NCBI GenBank assembly: GCA_036583965.1
Contig: JAZBQD010000015.1
Location: 70,534,330 to 70,598,329 of the forward strand
From: Prunella strophiata
Lineage: Eukaryota > Chordata > Aves > Passeriformes > Prunellidae
Direction of reading: 5' to 3'
DNA length: 64,000 bases
A program made the translations under genes and the position numbers. Below are positions 1 to 10,775 of the stretch, piece by piece. Position 1 is the stretch's first letter. Each line of letters begins with the position of its first letter. Under the pieces are notes generated by a model. It was not told where the DNA came from. It made no database searches and worked only from the letters and a program-made list of their open reading frames with translations.

Positions 1-2869
1 TGGAATATTATTGCTTTCTTTAGCACTGATACTGGTAAACTCCAAGTGAATGTGATGGAGATAGCCATGCTATCCTTTGGCTTTGTTTAATTCCAGGTTC
101 AAATAATGCCCTGTCAAGGGAAACAAAAAATACACACACATGATATACACACCTCCAGCACTGGTTGTGAGGAAGATGACAGGAGAGTGTGTGTGCATCC
201 TCTTATCACCACCCATGCAGGGGGGTGTGTGTGTAAATCATTCCCAGGCAAGCCAGCAAATGAGCAATCAATGATCAATGTAGCATGCACAGATTTTTCT
301 TGCTGTGAATCCGCCCTTGGCATCGTATTCAGCCTTTTTTTTTTTTTTTTTAAGAAAGGAGGAGAAGGATCATTAAAGCAGGTATAATGAGTATTGGTTT
401 TCAGCATACATGGTTTTCATTCTCAGATTTTTGGTCTCCTTGCTGCATGCTGGGGTTGAGAAGATTCCTTGACAGGGTGCCTGTGATTCATTGCCTGGAT
501 TGTTCAGAGTAAACACAGTGGCTTTCCTAAGGCAGACAGCCCAGTTTATCTCTGCTGGCAAACTGTAGCAGAGGAATAGAATGAAGGCAGTTCTGCCACA
601 GGTGGACTTACTTTCTGAGGATGCTTTCACTGCTGTCAGGTGCTGCAGACTCTGCTGTCTTGCAATCAGCTTTAATTTGTGGCTGAAGTTAGATAAAAAT
701 TCCACCAAAGTCAGCAATATGGGAAATGTGCTGAACTAACACAGTCAGTCACCTGCTTTGAAGGATGTGTGCTTTCTGGCCAGCTTATGTTCCTGGTGAG
801 ATACTGTTTTGGGGAGTGCTGTGCACATCTGCCTTCAGTGATTTCTGTGACCTCTTTGGGAGAGTGCGTCCCCGTGTCGTACGCTACTGAGGACATCAAC
901 AGCTTCCTGCACTCCTCAAACACTCTTAACATGTTACACAAATACAATATTGTTGGTCACTCATTGCCCAGGCCATGGGCAGTTGCAGCACCAGAGAAAA
1001 CATTTTGATGGTGTTTATAATGCCTGCTGCCTTTAAGGTGGGGGGATGATGAAAAGGACAAAATGCTTCTGGAAATAGCAGCCTCTGTGATGTTAAAAGG
1101 AGTTGTCTGACTTTATCTTATAGAAAGAAAAAAAACCTAAGGATATTTGCTAGGGGGAAATATTCTAATTGCTTTAGAGGAAATTGTTACTCAAAATAAG
1201 GCAAAATATGAACATCAGAAGTGAACAGGGATGGAACTTCTGAACAAAAACTACTGTCAATGAGCAGAAATTTGTACTTGGACACCAGCATGCAGTTCTT
1301 ATGTCCTAAATCAGATCATGAGTGGGTGGCACAACTTCTCCATAACTTGAGTCTTTTTGTGACATCACTGGTGAAAAAGTTATAATGTTAAGAGTGAAGC
1401 ATAAAACAAATCCATTGTGTCTTTATTACAGATGACTAAATACATTATTTGCAGTGTGCCATCCTCATTGTGTCATGATGAAAAACTATTACTGTGATCC
1501 ATTGTCTGTGTTCTAGTCTAGCTGATACCTGACATCTCATTTCTGCAAATTTTTGCATTCAATCTGTTCTATTTACCTGCCATTAATTTTATACTCTTCC
1601 ACTCTGTTGTCACAGTTTTCTATTCCCTGAGTGGGTCAGAGAAAGAACACAGGAGCTATAGGTAGTTTTCTCTTTTTATTTTTGTGGTTGTATTCTTCTA
1701 CTCCTGTGGACATGCCTCAGCAGCATCTCTATCATACAGAGAGAGAGCAAATAAAGAGGTACCCATTGGGATGACCTTTGTAAGGAAAGTTGAAAGTATC
1801 ATGGCAATGTTCAAAAGTAAGTAAAAGATTACTTTAAAATAAAGCAGTAGGAGCAAAAGCAAAATGAGGCTGACCATTGATTTAAGTTCAGAACCAGTTT
1901 AGAAGAGCTGAAAATTATCACAAGTCTAGAGACTGTTTAACAAATTTAACCTCAAGCACTTCTATTTATCATTTTTGGCTGGTAGAATTAACTTCATTTC
2001 AGAAGCAATGACAGATGGACTTCTTGATTTATGATATATTTCAGCTGAGGCCTGAAATAGCTTCTTAAAACCCTTGTAGCAGAAATCTTATATATTGATC
2101 TATGGGAGGTTTGATCTCCAACAAAAGGTAAGGCAAATTCCTCATGCAGTCACCAAGTCACATCTTATAAAGAAAATTCATCAATCTTAAAGCTTTGTTT
2201 ATTGTTTTTTTTTAAGAGATATAATCTTTTCTAGTGATACTGCTGTTAATAAGGTGGAAAAAAAATAAAAAAAGAAGCCCAACCAAACCATCAATGATTT
2301 TGAAAATGCTTTAGAGCAGCAACTAATTTTCCAAGACTGGTCATTTCGGTCCAAATTTGGATTTATGCTTCTTTGTATGGCTTTATTGTAGTGTTTAGCA
2401 ATGGCCATTTAGCACTGGCAACAATGACTCAGAAGCTAGACAGTGAAAGAGCCTGGGAACTGGAATTCTGGGCCTGTCTGCTATGAACATTGGTCCTTCT
2501 GCTCTCCCAAAAACAAGTACATATGAGAAGTTCAAAAGATTTTTCAAGTCAACCTAATTATTTACACTTCATAGATGCACGTAAAAGATTGACCCTGTCC
2601 TTAGCATTTTAGCATTTGAGTTTATTTGGTTTTCTTTCACTCTCTTTCCTTTCCCACCAACTCTTTCTCATTGCTTTTATCTATTAAAACATGTGCTAGA
2701 TTTGTTTTTTGGCAAAAATAAACAACAAAGGAGGATTTTAGAGACTTGCCCACTCTTGTAAGAATGCTATACAGGACATCAAAGAGCATCAGGAATTAAC
2801 ACTTGCAAGTGATGGTGAGGGCATCAAGAAAACTAAATCAGTAGCAAAAGGCTGATCAAAGAAAACATG
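1..2869. other. Intergenic or intronic background, no recognised gene
   Basis: AT-rich sequence with no open frame that looks like a gene. Short CA/TG runs lie at 131-160 and 205-235. A 17-nt poly-T tract lies at 335-351. Overlapping open frames on both strands at 106-1008 are 80-110 codons long, have low-complexity or unremarkable composition and no recognisable domain. A speculative small exon at 1721-1816 is listed separately. Confidence 0.6.
1721..1816 (+). other. Speculative 96-nt exon, open in one frame
   Basis: A pyrimidine-rich stretch ending CATGCCTCAG at 1711-1720 resembles a 3' splice site, and GTAAGT at 1817-1822 resembles a 5' splice site. In between, one frame is open for 31 codons; it starts after two bases and ends with one base spare (phase 1 on both sides). 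That phase would join to the candidate exon at 24988. The peptide, which includes VPIGMTFVRKVESIMAMFK, is not recognised. Donor and acceptor look-alikes are common in sequence of this kind: a similar pair at about 2045-2126 has stops in all three frames. This is therefore a weak call that only conservation or RNA data could promote. Confidence 0.12.
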
Positions 2870-3470
2870 GCCCATTGCTGAGCAGGGCAGGTGCTCTAGT
2901 GCCATTTGAAACCCACTGGGAGGAGATACTCAGTTGCTGTTTTGCCTCAATCTTCAGCAGCAATGTCTTCCAGGCCTCTCTCCTTAAAGAGAAGGAACTG
3001 CCAGTGGATGTAGATCAGATGAGATCAGGAATTGCCTGAGATCAATTCATTCAGACCCAGAAGACTGGACAGGCTGTGTGCAAGAGTGCTGAGAGAACGG
3101 GCTGGTGTGCGTCATACTGCGGATGTGCTCTCTCCTCTTTGATGTGCTGAATGGACTGGGGAAGATCCCCAGTGGCTGAAGGAGAGAAAATATTCACCAG
3201 CTTCATTTCAAACTGAAAAGACAGCTAGAGAAGTGACAGACTGATCAGCCTTTCTTTTTTCTCTGCAAAAATCACGGGGCAAGTCTCCTTGGAATGCACT
3301 TATGAGCAGAAGCTTGGGAAAGTCAGCATGGATTTAACAAAGGAATAGCATGTGAGCTCCTTTTAGAATAACATAACTGAGTTTGTAGATAAGGAGGCAG
3401 CAGTAGATGTTTTTACCTTAACTTCAGCAAGGCTTTTGGCACTGCCATCCACAGTATTTCTGTATCTAAT
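2870..3470 (+). mobile_element. CR1 LINE fragment, ORF2 reverse-transcriptase region
   Basis: Decayed CR1 non-LTR retrotransposon, sense on the plus strand. The stretch at about 3240-3450 keeps the order expected of avian CR1 ORF2: a CR1 lead-in, then 'AGCATGGATTTA' (the QHGF-type segment), then 'ACTTCAGCAAGGCTTTTGGCACTG', which corresponds to the DFSKAFDT segment of the reverse transcriptase. Frameshifts and stops break the frame, so it cannot make protein. It is cut off at 3470 by an LTR on the opposite strand, and a further-downstream CR1 segment follows at 3731. Confidence 0.85.
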
Positions 3471-3730
3471 TGTTAAGAGTTGACCCTGGTCAGCTGCTAA
3501 GCATGACACAATCCTTCTTGCCCAGCAGGACTGGAGAGAGAACAGCAAGAGCAAAAGTGAAGAAATTCATCAACCAAGATCAACAATTTAATGAGTGAAG
3601 GAAAGAAGTGGATAAACCATCCCCACACCAGTGGTGCAAAGGCAATTTCTCATCACCTTCCCCCAGCTCAGCAGTGTCTTGCAGGCCTCTGAGCAACAGC
3701 TGCCTCAGAAAACTCAGTGTGTGGAGGGCA
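3471..3730 (-). mobile_element. Partial endogenous-retrovirus LTR, minus strand
   Basis: Starts TGTTAAGAGTTGACCCTGG, matching the reverse complement of the 3' end of an avian ERV LTR family. The same family appears on the plus strand at 37127-37694. The purine-rich stretch around 3540-3600, 'GTGGTGCAAAGGCAATTTCT' near 3631, and 'CTCTGAGCAACAGCTGCCT' near 3690 follow the order of that LTR read backwards. It is about half the length of the copy at 37 kb; the promoter-proximal half seems to be missing. It sits inside a plus-strand CR1, so it inserted later than that CR1. The right edge is approximate. Confidence 0.7.
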
Positions 3731-3945
3731 GCTCTGCAGAGGAAGATATAGAGGTCTTAGTAGACCCCAGCCAATATATCAGTGTACTTTGGTAGCAAAG
3801 AAGGTCCAGGTCCATTTCCTGGATTGTATTATCAGCCAGTAGGTTGAGGGAAGCAACCTTCCTTTACTCAGCACTTTGAAGACCACATCTAGAATGTTGT
3901 GTCCAGTTTTGGCCCCTTAATTCAGGAATGACTATATTAGGGGAC
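3731..3945 (+). mobile_element. CR1 LINE fragment, continuation after the LTR
   Basis: Resumes CR1 sense sequence with 'GAGGTCTTAGTAGACCCC', 'GTAGCAAAGAAGGTCC', 'GTTGAGGGAAGCAACCTTCC' and 'GTGTCCAGTTTTGGCCCC'. These are successive landmarks in the last part of CR1 ORF2. Compared with the segment ending at 3470, several hundred bases of CR1 are missing, so the LTR insertion was accompanied or followed by a deletion. Alternatively, these are two separate CR1 copies. Confidence 0.8.
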
Positions 3946-6900
3946 CTAATAGGAATTGCCTCATACTTAAGACTCAAAAAATACAAACCAACCAAGCAAA
4001 AAAATCCAGCAGAATGTAGGTGACTTTAGATGCCTATCAGGATATTAATACATGGAATTAGCCATGATTTTTCTTTCATTAGTGAGGAAAATGGTTTGCC
4101 AAAGAGCGTGGATAAGCTACTACCTAAGCCAAGCATTGTTCCTTCACAGAAGATCACCTGTAGGGAATTCCAAACTACCAAGGCAAATCAACTTTGATAC
4201 ACTTTAGAATGCCTCCTGAGTGCCATTAGATAGCTACAGACTGTCTGTATCATGTTTGATACATGCTTGCAGGGTTGCGCTGAGGCAGAACAACCAGGCG
4301 TGGGACCAGCTGTGAGTACAAAAAAACATGTACCTGCTGCACAAAAGCATTTGAATGTTCAAACTTAAGTCTATTTGTCTACATCTGTTGCTTCTTTTGT
4401 GAGAGACAATAAAAAGTGTTGCTTTGGTTTTCTGAATCCTGTCAGTAAGGATGCACAGCAGGGTGGATAAAACCCATCTTACAAACCGGTAATGTGATTT
4501 TCTTTAAATGGGGAAGCCAACTTGCCTGATATTTCAATGTTTTTTTGTCTAAATCTTTGGGAAACAAAAAATATGGGGGGAAAAATATAAGGTATGAAAT
4601 TGAATAAACAACTAATTTCTTGTGTTTCACTTCTGAGCTTCTGTTTATCTTTGCATGAAGACAAGCAGCTCTGGGGTGCTGCCCTTGCAGTGAGCACTGC
4701 TTGAGGCATAGCTGGTCAGCACCTGGGTTCAGCTCTCCAGATCACAGAGACTGAATAAAAAGACTGAATATTCATTTTGTTATTGAAGTAAAGTGTCCTC
4801 AGATTTTACCCCAGAGAGGTTTCTCCTTTGCCTCCAACAGCATAAAAGCTGTTAATTTTATTACTGCCTCTGAGGGCTGGAATTTGAACCATTCCACTAG
4901 GTAAGCTGGAAAATACCAATAGTGAGATACCAGATATTCTGTATGTAAACTGACCTATTTATTTTTCTTATTTCAAGAGAAAAAAAGTAATGAAATAAAC
5001 GGGTTTTCTGATAATCATAATTATTTGTTTGGCTGGGGTTTAAGGATGGTATAATTCTTACTTCACATCAGTACTTGCCTGATAACATTACTACATTAAG
5101 TACTTGCTCTGGGTCCTAGGCAGTAGGAGCCCATTAGGCATAACCACACAGAAATATATGTGCAAAAATCAAACCTCTGTGGTGTAGACTCAGTGAGTTG
5201 GCATTAAGTCTTCAGAGAGCAAAAATATTACTTATTCCATCTTCAGCATGAGATGCTTCAGGAGCTGTACATGGACTTTCCCCCAGACTGCCCTATCAGC
5301 ATCAGCCATGCTATTGCATGAAGTTCTGCATAGAGCTGCCTGGAGTTCCTTCAGTGCTGAGCTAGTCTGCCCTGACTTACCTTGGGGGAATACAAGGGTG
5401 CAGCCTTTTCACTTGGCAAGATCATCATTTTCAGTGAGATTACTTCAGAAGCAGAGGGGTAAATAAGCCAGCCATCAGCCATTAACCTTCATTTAGTAAA
5501 AATAAAGCATGGCCACCTCTCCTGTTCCCATGTAGGGGAGAATAAATTTACCCACAATGTCTATTTCCACATTTTCAGTAATAAAGAGGTGTGGTCTGCA
5601 TGAGATTGTAGTCTGAATCTTCCTCCCCTGTTGGGCATGGCTATTTGGTCTGTCTTCAATAACATTTTAAGAGCTCTGTCTTAGCTCTTAACAGGACTGC
5701 AATCTTCTGCAAGCAAATATGTTAAAATTAGCCACTATCTTGTAGAAGACATTTCTGCAGAAGAGCATCAGAGGAATAGTTTTTGGTGCTATTTCTTTGC
5801 ATGGGAAAATCATATGCTTTCTACCCATGAATAAAATAAAATTAAAAAAAAAAAAAAAAAACAAAAAAAAAAAAACAAAAACAAAGCAACCCAACAAGAA
5901 AAAGCAGCACAAATAAAATACTCAGTTACAACAGGATCCCATTATCTTCTCAGCTATGGTTTTGAATAATACAAGAAGAAGAAACAGGTGATGACAGAAT
6001 ATCTGTGGGTAGTTTAGAGAGAGCAGTACCTTCTTAAGTACATAGAGTTTGACTACTGGAAAAGAAAATTTCAGATTTAAAATGTGTTCTAGTTTTGTTA
6101 CCTTTAAATATTTATTGCCAACTATAATTGTTAAGGTTCATCTACCTTGAGATTCTTAGTCAACAGTGTATAATTTTGTAGGTTTCAATACTGAGCAGCA
6201 AGAAGTTTTACCTTTATGTATCCTTCTTTTTACTTGCTGGAAATGCAAGAATTTGGGCTGAGAGCCCAAACAGGAAATTTATCCTTAAAACTCAGAAGCA
6301 TTTACATAATCCAGGTTGATTTAAATATGACTTAGGTGTTCTCAATTATTTACAAAAATAAGCTTTGGAGGTGTTAAGCATAGTTCTTGTGGTAAAGCTT
6401 ATAAAGCTGTTTTCATTCACACGATATAAAACAAACATCTCAATATTTGGAAAAAATAATTTTGAGTTCTGTTAGGGTAGAAAGAACTAAATATTTGTGT
6501 GTGTTTTGCAGTGAAATGATTGCATTGCTTCAAAATATAACAAAAATCAGCTAAAATTCAAAATCTGAGTCTTGGCACATAATAACCTGAACATATCCAT
6601 CAGTTTTGCATTTATTTATTTATTATTCTTTTCTTATTTCTATTTTTTACAGCAATTGTATTAGTGAATGACATTTACCCCTTATTTTCTCACATGCTTT
6701 TCAGACTTTGAGTCAGCACTGTTTAAAAAAGCATTTTGATCTATCAATGAAAAAGTGAAAAGTACTTTTCACACTGTTGTGGTATTATCAATATAAAACT
6801 TGAGTCTGTATAAAATCTTATGTGCAAAATCTGATAAATTTAGTAATAACATTTCTTATACATGAAAATATAAAAGTTGCAACTGAATGGCAGATGAACC

Positions 6901-7739
6901 CATCTTATGTTGCAGTGTGATTCTGAAAGCAGTCAGGTTTTGCTAACTGAACCAAAGCTTTAATCTTTAGCACACCTCTGTTCTCCTCAAATATTTCTCA
7001 AGTACTCCACAAAAAGCTGAGAAGCCTCAGACAGTGTTGAAATGACTGTCTTCACTTTAGCAGTTCTAGTGTGGAAAAGGGCCTCCTGGACATTCAGTCA
7101 TACTATTCTTGTGAAAAAAAAAAGTTGAGTATGTAATGAAAAGTGAATTTTCTGCTGTTTTTCTTTCACTCAGAGGAGTAGTGAAGAAATGCAACTGTTT
7201 AAGTTACAAGGCTTCAGCTTGTAATTCTTAAGTTTGTAATTTCTTCTAGGAGCTTTCTGCTATTCAGAATTACTGTTTGAAGACTGTCATAATCACTTTA
7301 CAATCACTTAACTTGGGTCCTGGAGGCTGGTAAGAGCTATTGGTAACCGTGTGCTACCTGAGTCAGGCACTTTTCACAAAACAACTCTGCAAGAAATCTT
7401 TGGACACAAGCAGCTATAATAAATCTGGTTGCTTGAGTGCTGGCAGCCTGCTGCTTCTTTCATTTCCATGCTAACCATGCATATGATAGCTCATCCAAAA
7501 AACATATCTCACAATTTTGCATTGTCAGGCTCATAACAATGGATTCATGGGGACTGTGTGCTTTAAACTTGTGATATCTTTTTGATTTCTACATACAGCA
7601 GAGAAACACCAAAATTGAATAAAATAAATAATAAAATATTCAAGAATGTGGCACAATTTCAAAACTGAAATTACAGCTGTGGCTTGTGGTGGTCTTATCT
7701 TAAGACATCTTCAAAGGCAGTTTTTAGGTGATTACAGCA
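3946..7739. other. Background sequence, no recognised gene
   Basis: AT-rich and without a recognisable gene. It includes an A-rich tract at 5843-5886 and ordinary low-complexity sequence. Open frames of 60-76 codons at 4442-5912 are unremarkable; the one at 5688-5912 is largely poly-F/L from the A-tract. Confidence 0.6.
5843..5886. repeat. A-rich simple repeat
   Basis: About 44 nt of A interrupted only by single C residues. No recognisable retroelement body lies on its 5' side, so it cannot be assigned as a LINE or SINE tail. Confidence 0.9.
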
Positions 7740-8275
7740 CTGAAAATATTATGTGAATATTTATGATACTGATAACCGACACGAATTCACAGGAATGGAT
7801 TGTGGGAATTCCCTCTCATCTGTTTACAAAGAATTTACAAGTCAATTTTCTGGATTTAAATTCTGCAATAAGCCTGCTGATCTCAAGTGTCAACTTGCTG
7901 CTGTCAGTGGTTATCAGCTGCCTTTACTGCTGTTTAGTTTGTTTAGGTTTAGTATTCGGTGTTATCAGCCCACTGCATCGACAGGTCTGACAGATGTTGT
8001 GTCTGTGCTTGCTGCAGCCATAGATAACCACCTAGTCTCTATAACTCCAGCAGAGATCACTCCATCACAACATTTCATTTGGTTCAACCAGTTTTCTCTG
8101 GAGAGGGAGAATTTGCCAATTTTTACCTCAGCATAACATATTCCCAGTTAATAACGGGACCGATTCGCTGCCATGCTGCAAACATATTGCAGCATAATCT
8201 CTGTTTATTGCTTTCAGTCATTTTGCAAAGTCTGCATAAAACAGCCTTTTCACTTGCAATGTGACTGAAAATCTT
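7740..8275. other. Repeat-free, motif-dense block: candidate conserved element
   Basis: Unlike its AT-rich surroundings, this stretch has no recognisable transposon, more even base composition, scattered CpG (ACCGACACGAATTC, GGGACCGATTCGCTGCC, CACTGCATCGACAGG) and many short motif-like words such as TGACAG and CAGATG. A 127-codon plus-strand open frame (7753-8133) crosses it. The predicted protein has no recognised domain and a second overlapping frame is also open, which argues against coding. The look is typical of vertebrate conserved non-coding elements, but conservation cannot be judged from one sequence. Confidence 0.3.
8173..8195. repeat. Perfect 9-bp inverted repeat with 5-nt loop
   Basis: ATGCTGCAA (8173-8181), loop ACATA, TTGCAGCAT (8187-8195). 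It lies inside the motif-dense block. It could be a paired binding site for a dimeric factor or a small hairpin; no function can be assigned. Confidence 0.85.
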
Positions 8276-8730
8276 TACAAGATAACAAAGAGAAATTTAA
8301 GTTGAATGCTGTTGTTAAGTGGAGATTATTGACCATTTCCTTCAGGCCTGGGATAGAAACTGACACAGGATTCTTACTTCATCCATCTGGGTGCTCCTTT
8401 TCCATCCTGGGAAAGTATCTTAATCCATCCCTGCACTGATCCTCCTGACCACAAAAGCTTTGCTTGATGGCAAAACAATTGCTCTCTAAATTGAAGTGTT
8501 AAAAAATTCTGGAATAAGCACTGAAGTTCACACACACAGATTGGTGTTTTTACTTTGCTCTGGAAGCCTCTCTGCAGGTCTCAGGCTACAGAGCATTCCT
8601 GGAACCCCTCACTAGGCCAGGGAAGTGGGAGACAGAGCAGGCAGGACATGGGTACCTTTTGAGGGTCTGTGCTGCCAAGTAAGGGAGCTGTGGGAGGCAG
8701 TCATAAGACAGGCCAGTCAGTGCTCAGCAG
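8276..8730. other. Background upstream of a CR1
   Basis: No gene or clear repeat. GC content rises from about 8560 toward the CR1 that begins near 8731; part of 8575-8730 may be diverged 5' sequence of that element, but I could not align it from memory. Confidence 0.5.
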
Positions 8731-9295
8731 CCTGAGCTGCATCCAAAGCAGCGTGGCCAGCAGGGTCTGCAGGTGGGGTCTCACCAGAGGGAGGGGATTC
8801 TGCCCCTCTGCTCTGCTCTGGTGAGACCTTATCTGCAGTGCTGCATCCAGCTCTGGGGTCCCCAGCACAGGAAGGACTGGGTGCAGAGGAGGACTGAGTC
8901 TAGAGAAGCTGCCTCAAAGATGACCAGAGGGATGGAGCACCTGTTCTATGAAGACAGGCTCAGAGAGCTGGGGTTGTTTGGCCTGAAGAACAAAAGGCTC
9001 CTTTGACACTGTATTCCAGCCCTTCAGTACCTAAAGGGGGCCTACAAGAAAGCTGGAGAAGGATTTTTTACAGGGGAATGTAGATTAGACACAAGGAAGA
9101 AATTCTTCACTGTAAGGATGATGAGGCACTGGAACAGGTTGCCCAGAGATGTTTCAGCCCTGGAAATGTCAAAAGCCAAGATGGATGGAGCTTTAAGCAA
9201 CCAGGTCTAGTGGAAGGTCTCCTTGCCTGTGGCAGGGAAGTTGGAATTAGATGATCTTTAAGATCCCTTCAAACCCAAACCATTCTAAGATTTGA
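8731..9295 (+). mobile_element. CR1 LINE, 5'-truncated, ORF2 end and 3' UTR
   Basis: Clear CR1 3' portion in sense orientation. It begins 'GAGCTGCATCCAAAGCAGCG', passes through 'GGTGAGACCTTATCTGCAGTG', 'AGGAAGAAATTCTTCACTG' and 'GGAACAGGTTGCCCAGAGA', and ends 'TTGGAATTAGATGATCTTTA' with 'CATTCTAAGATTTGA' as a decayed 3' terminal repeat. The 5' truncation is normal for CR1. It contains the ORF2 relic annotated at 8773. Confidence 0.93.
8773..9003 (+). pseudogene. CR1 ORF2 C-terminal fragment
   Basis: A 77-codon open frame still reads like the carboxy-terminal tail of the CR1 ORF2 polyprotein. Recognisable segments are CSALVRPYLQCCIQLWGPQ followed by MEHLFYEDRLRELGLFGL and KNKRLL. It lacks the endonuclease and the catalytic part of the reverse transcriptase, has no start context of its own, and is simply the coding end of a dead 5'-truncated insertion. 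Confidence 0.85.
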
Positions 9296-10682
9296 ATCCT
9301 TGATGATTTCCAGTTGGACATGCTCCTTGAGTGCAGGCTATCCTCTGCATCTTATGTCTCTGAGAGAGGTCATGGTTCCTGTGCATAATCTCCCAAATTT
9401 TCACTTCCCTGTCTCAGGTGCTGCTGTTTCTTCTGCCTTTATGGAACATTACATTCAATCAGAACTATGCAGTGTTGGTGTGGGAGAAGTTTGCAATCTA
9501 GGGAACAGAGATCTGTTACAGCCCATTTCTGGAAATCAGTGCAGGCAAGGAACATACTACTGCAAGTGGAGCATCTCAAGTGCTGTAGAGCAGTGGTGGA
9601 ATCTCTGGTTTTGGAGGTTTTAGGAATGTACCTGAACTAGATCTTAAACAACCTGACAAAGAGGCTAAGAGATAATGTAGATGTAGAGAGAATAAGTATG
9701 ACTGAGCTTATTTCTTATCAGCTGTCATCACTGCTGCAGGGAAAGTGGTTGAGGAAGACAACTCTGTGAGGGTTTCAACAGTCTGTCTCCTAAAGTGAGG
9801 AAATAGAAAGCACTGCTTTTCCAGCCAATAAATGGCCCACTTTTCTTATCAAGTATTTTTTTATTCTTTTACAGTTGGAGTCAATTTCCATCATGACTTA
9901 CACAGAAATATATAGTTCATGTTTTTTTTTTTTTTGAAGCTCACCCTTTGGTCTTGAAAATTCTGTATATTTAAATATGTGCTTTAATTTTATTCTGTAT
10001 TTCTCCCAAAGCATAAGGGATTTAGTGTTTTCAAATGATTAACAAATATTGGCAGTCAGGTCTTTGTTTTCTCAGCTTGCATGCAAGGTGTTAGCATTAT
10101 TCAATTTAAAATGATTGAGATAATGATCTCTCTCCTTGTGTCATGTCACTTTATCTAGCCTGTACAGCCCACTTTTCTTTCAGTCAGGTTACAGGCCATG
10201 GGAGTTTTTGATGCTGATAAATAATAAAATTGAAAAACTGGCTGATTTCTTTGTACTTGTGGCAAATTCAGCTTTGATGAAATATTCCTGGATTAAAATG
10301 TGTAAGTGCAAATTTTTCATGGAATTTTTGTTAGAAGTATGTACTAACCAGAAAAAGATAGATTGCATGGGCTTTCAAAGGAAATATACATAATCATTTT
10401 GAGTTGTACTCAAGCGAAACTGTGAAATCAATTTGATTTTATATTATAAAGAAAATTAGTTTGATTTTATACTATATTTGAATGCAATTCTTTTATATTT
10501 ATATTTATAGCTAAAGTTCAGTAAAATATTGGTTATAATGAGGCTTTATCTTTACTGTTCAGAAGGTATTATTTCACAATAACCACTCAAAGGTTTTTAA
10601 ACTAGTGGTTCCCTTTCCAACATTACTCTTTCCACAGTGAAAATAAGGTAGCATTGGGAACTCCTAGTTGAAAAACCTCCTT
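9296..10682. other. Background sequence, no recognised gene
   Basis: No recognisable gene or transposon. A poly-T tract lies near 9921-9936. A pyrimidine stretch ending TTTTACAG near 9866-9873 resembles a splice acceptor, but no matching donor follows. The 107-codon frame at 9300-9620 has no recognisable domain. Confidence 0.55.
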
Positions 10683-10775
10683 TCCTGGAAGTCTCTAGTC
10701 TAACCTCCTACTCAGAGCACTCCTACTACAGTCAGGACTACCTTGGGTTAACTGTGACACTGTCCAGCTGTCCTC
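10683..10775 (-). mobile_element. Old CR1 3'-end fragment
   Basis: 'GTCTCTAGTCTAACCTCCTACTCAGAGCA' followed by a collapsed 'CTTGGGTTAACTGTGACACTGTCCAG' follows the reverse complement of an older CR1 3' UTR, with many substitutions. It is short and diverged, so the boundaries are approximate. Confidence 0.6.

Noticed and set aside
2045..2132. Splice-like pair (TATTTCAG ... AAAAG|GTAAGG) as an exon
   Set aside because: Stops occur in all three frames and there is no other support. Used as a reminder that such pairs arise by chance.
7753..8136. 127-codon open frame as a protein gene
   Set aside because: No recognisable domain, an overlapping frame is also open, and there is no promoter or splice context that would support translation. 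Kept only as part of a candidate conserved block.
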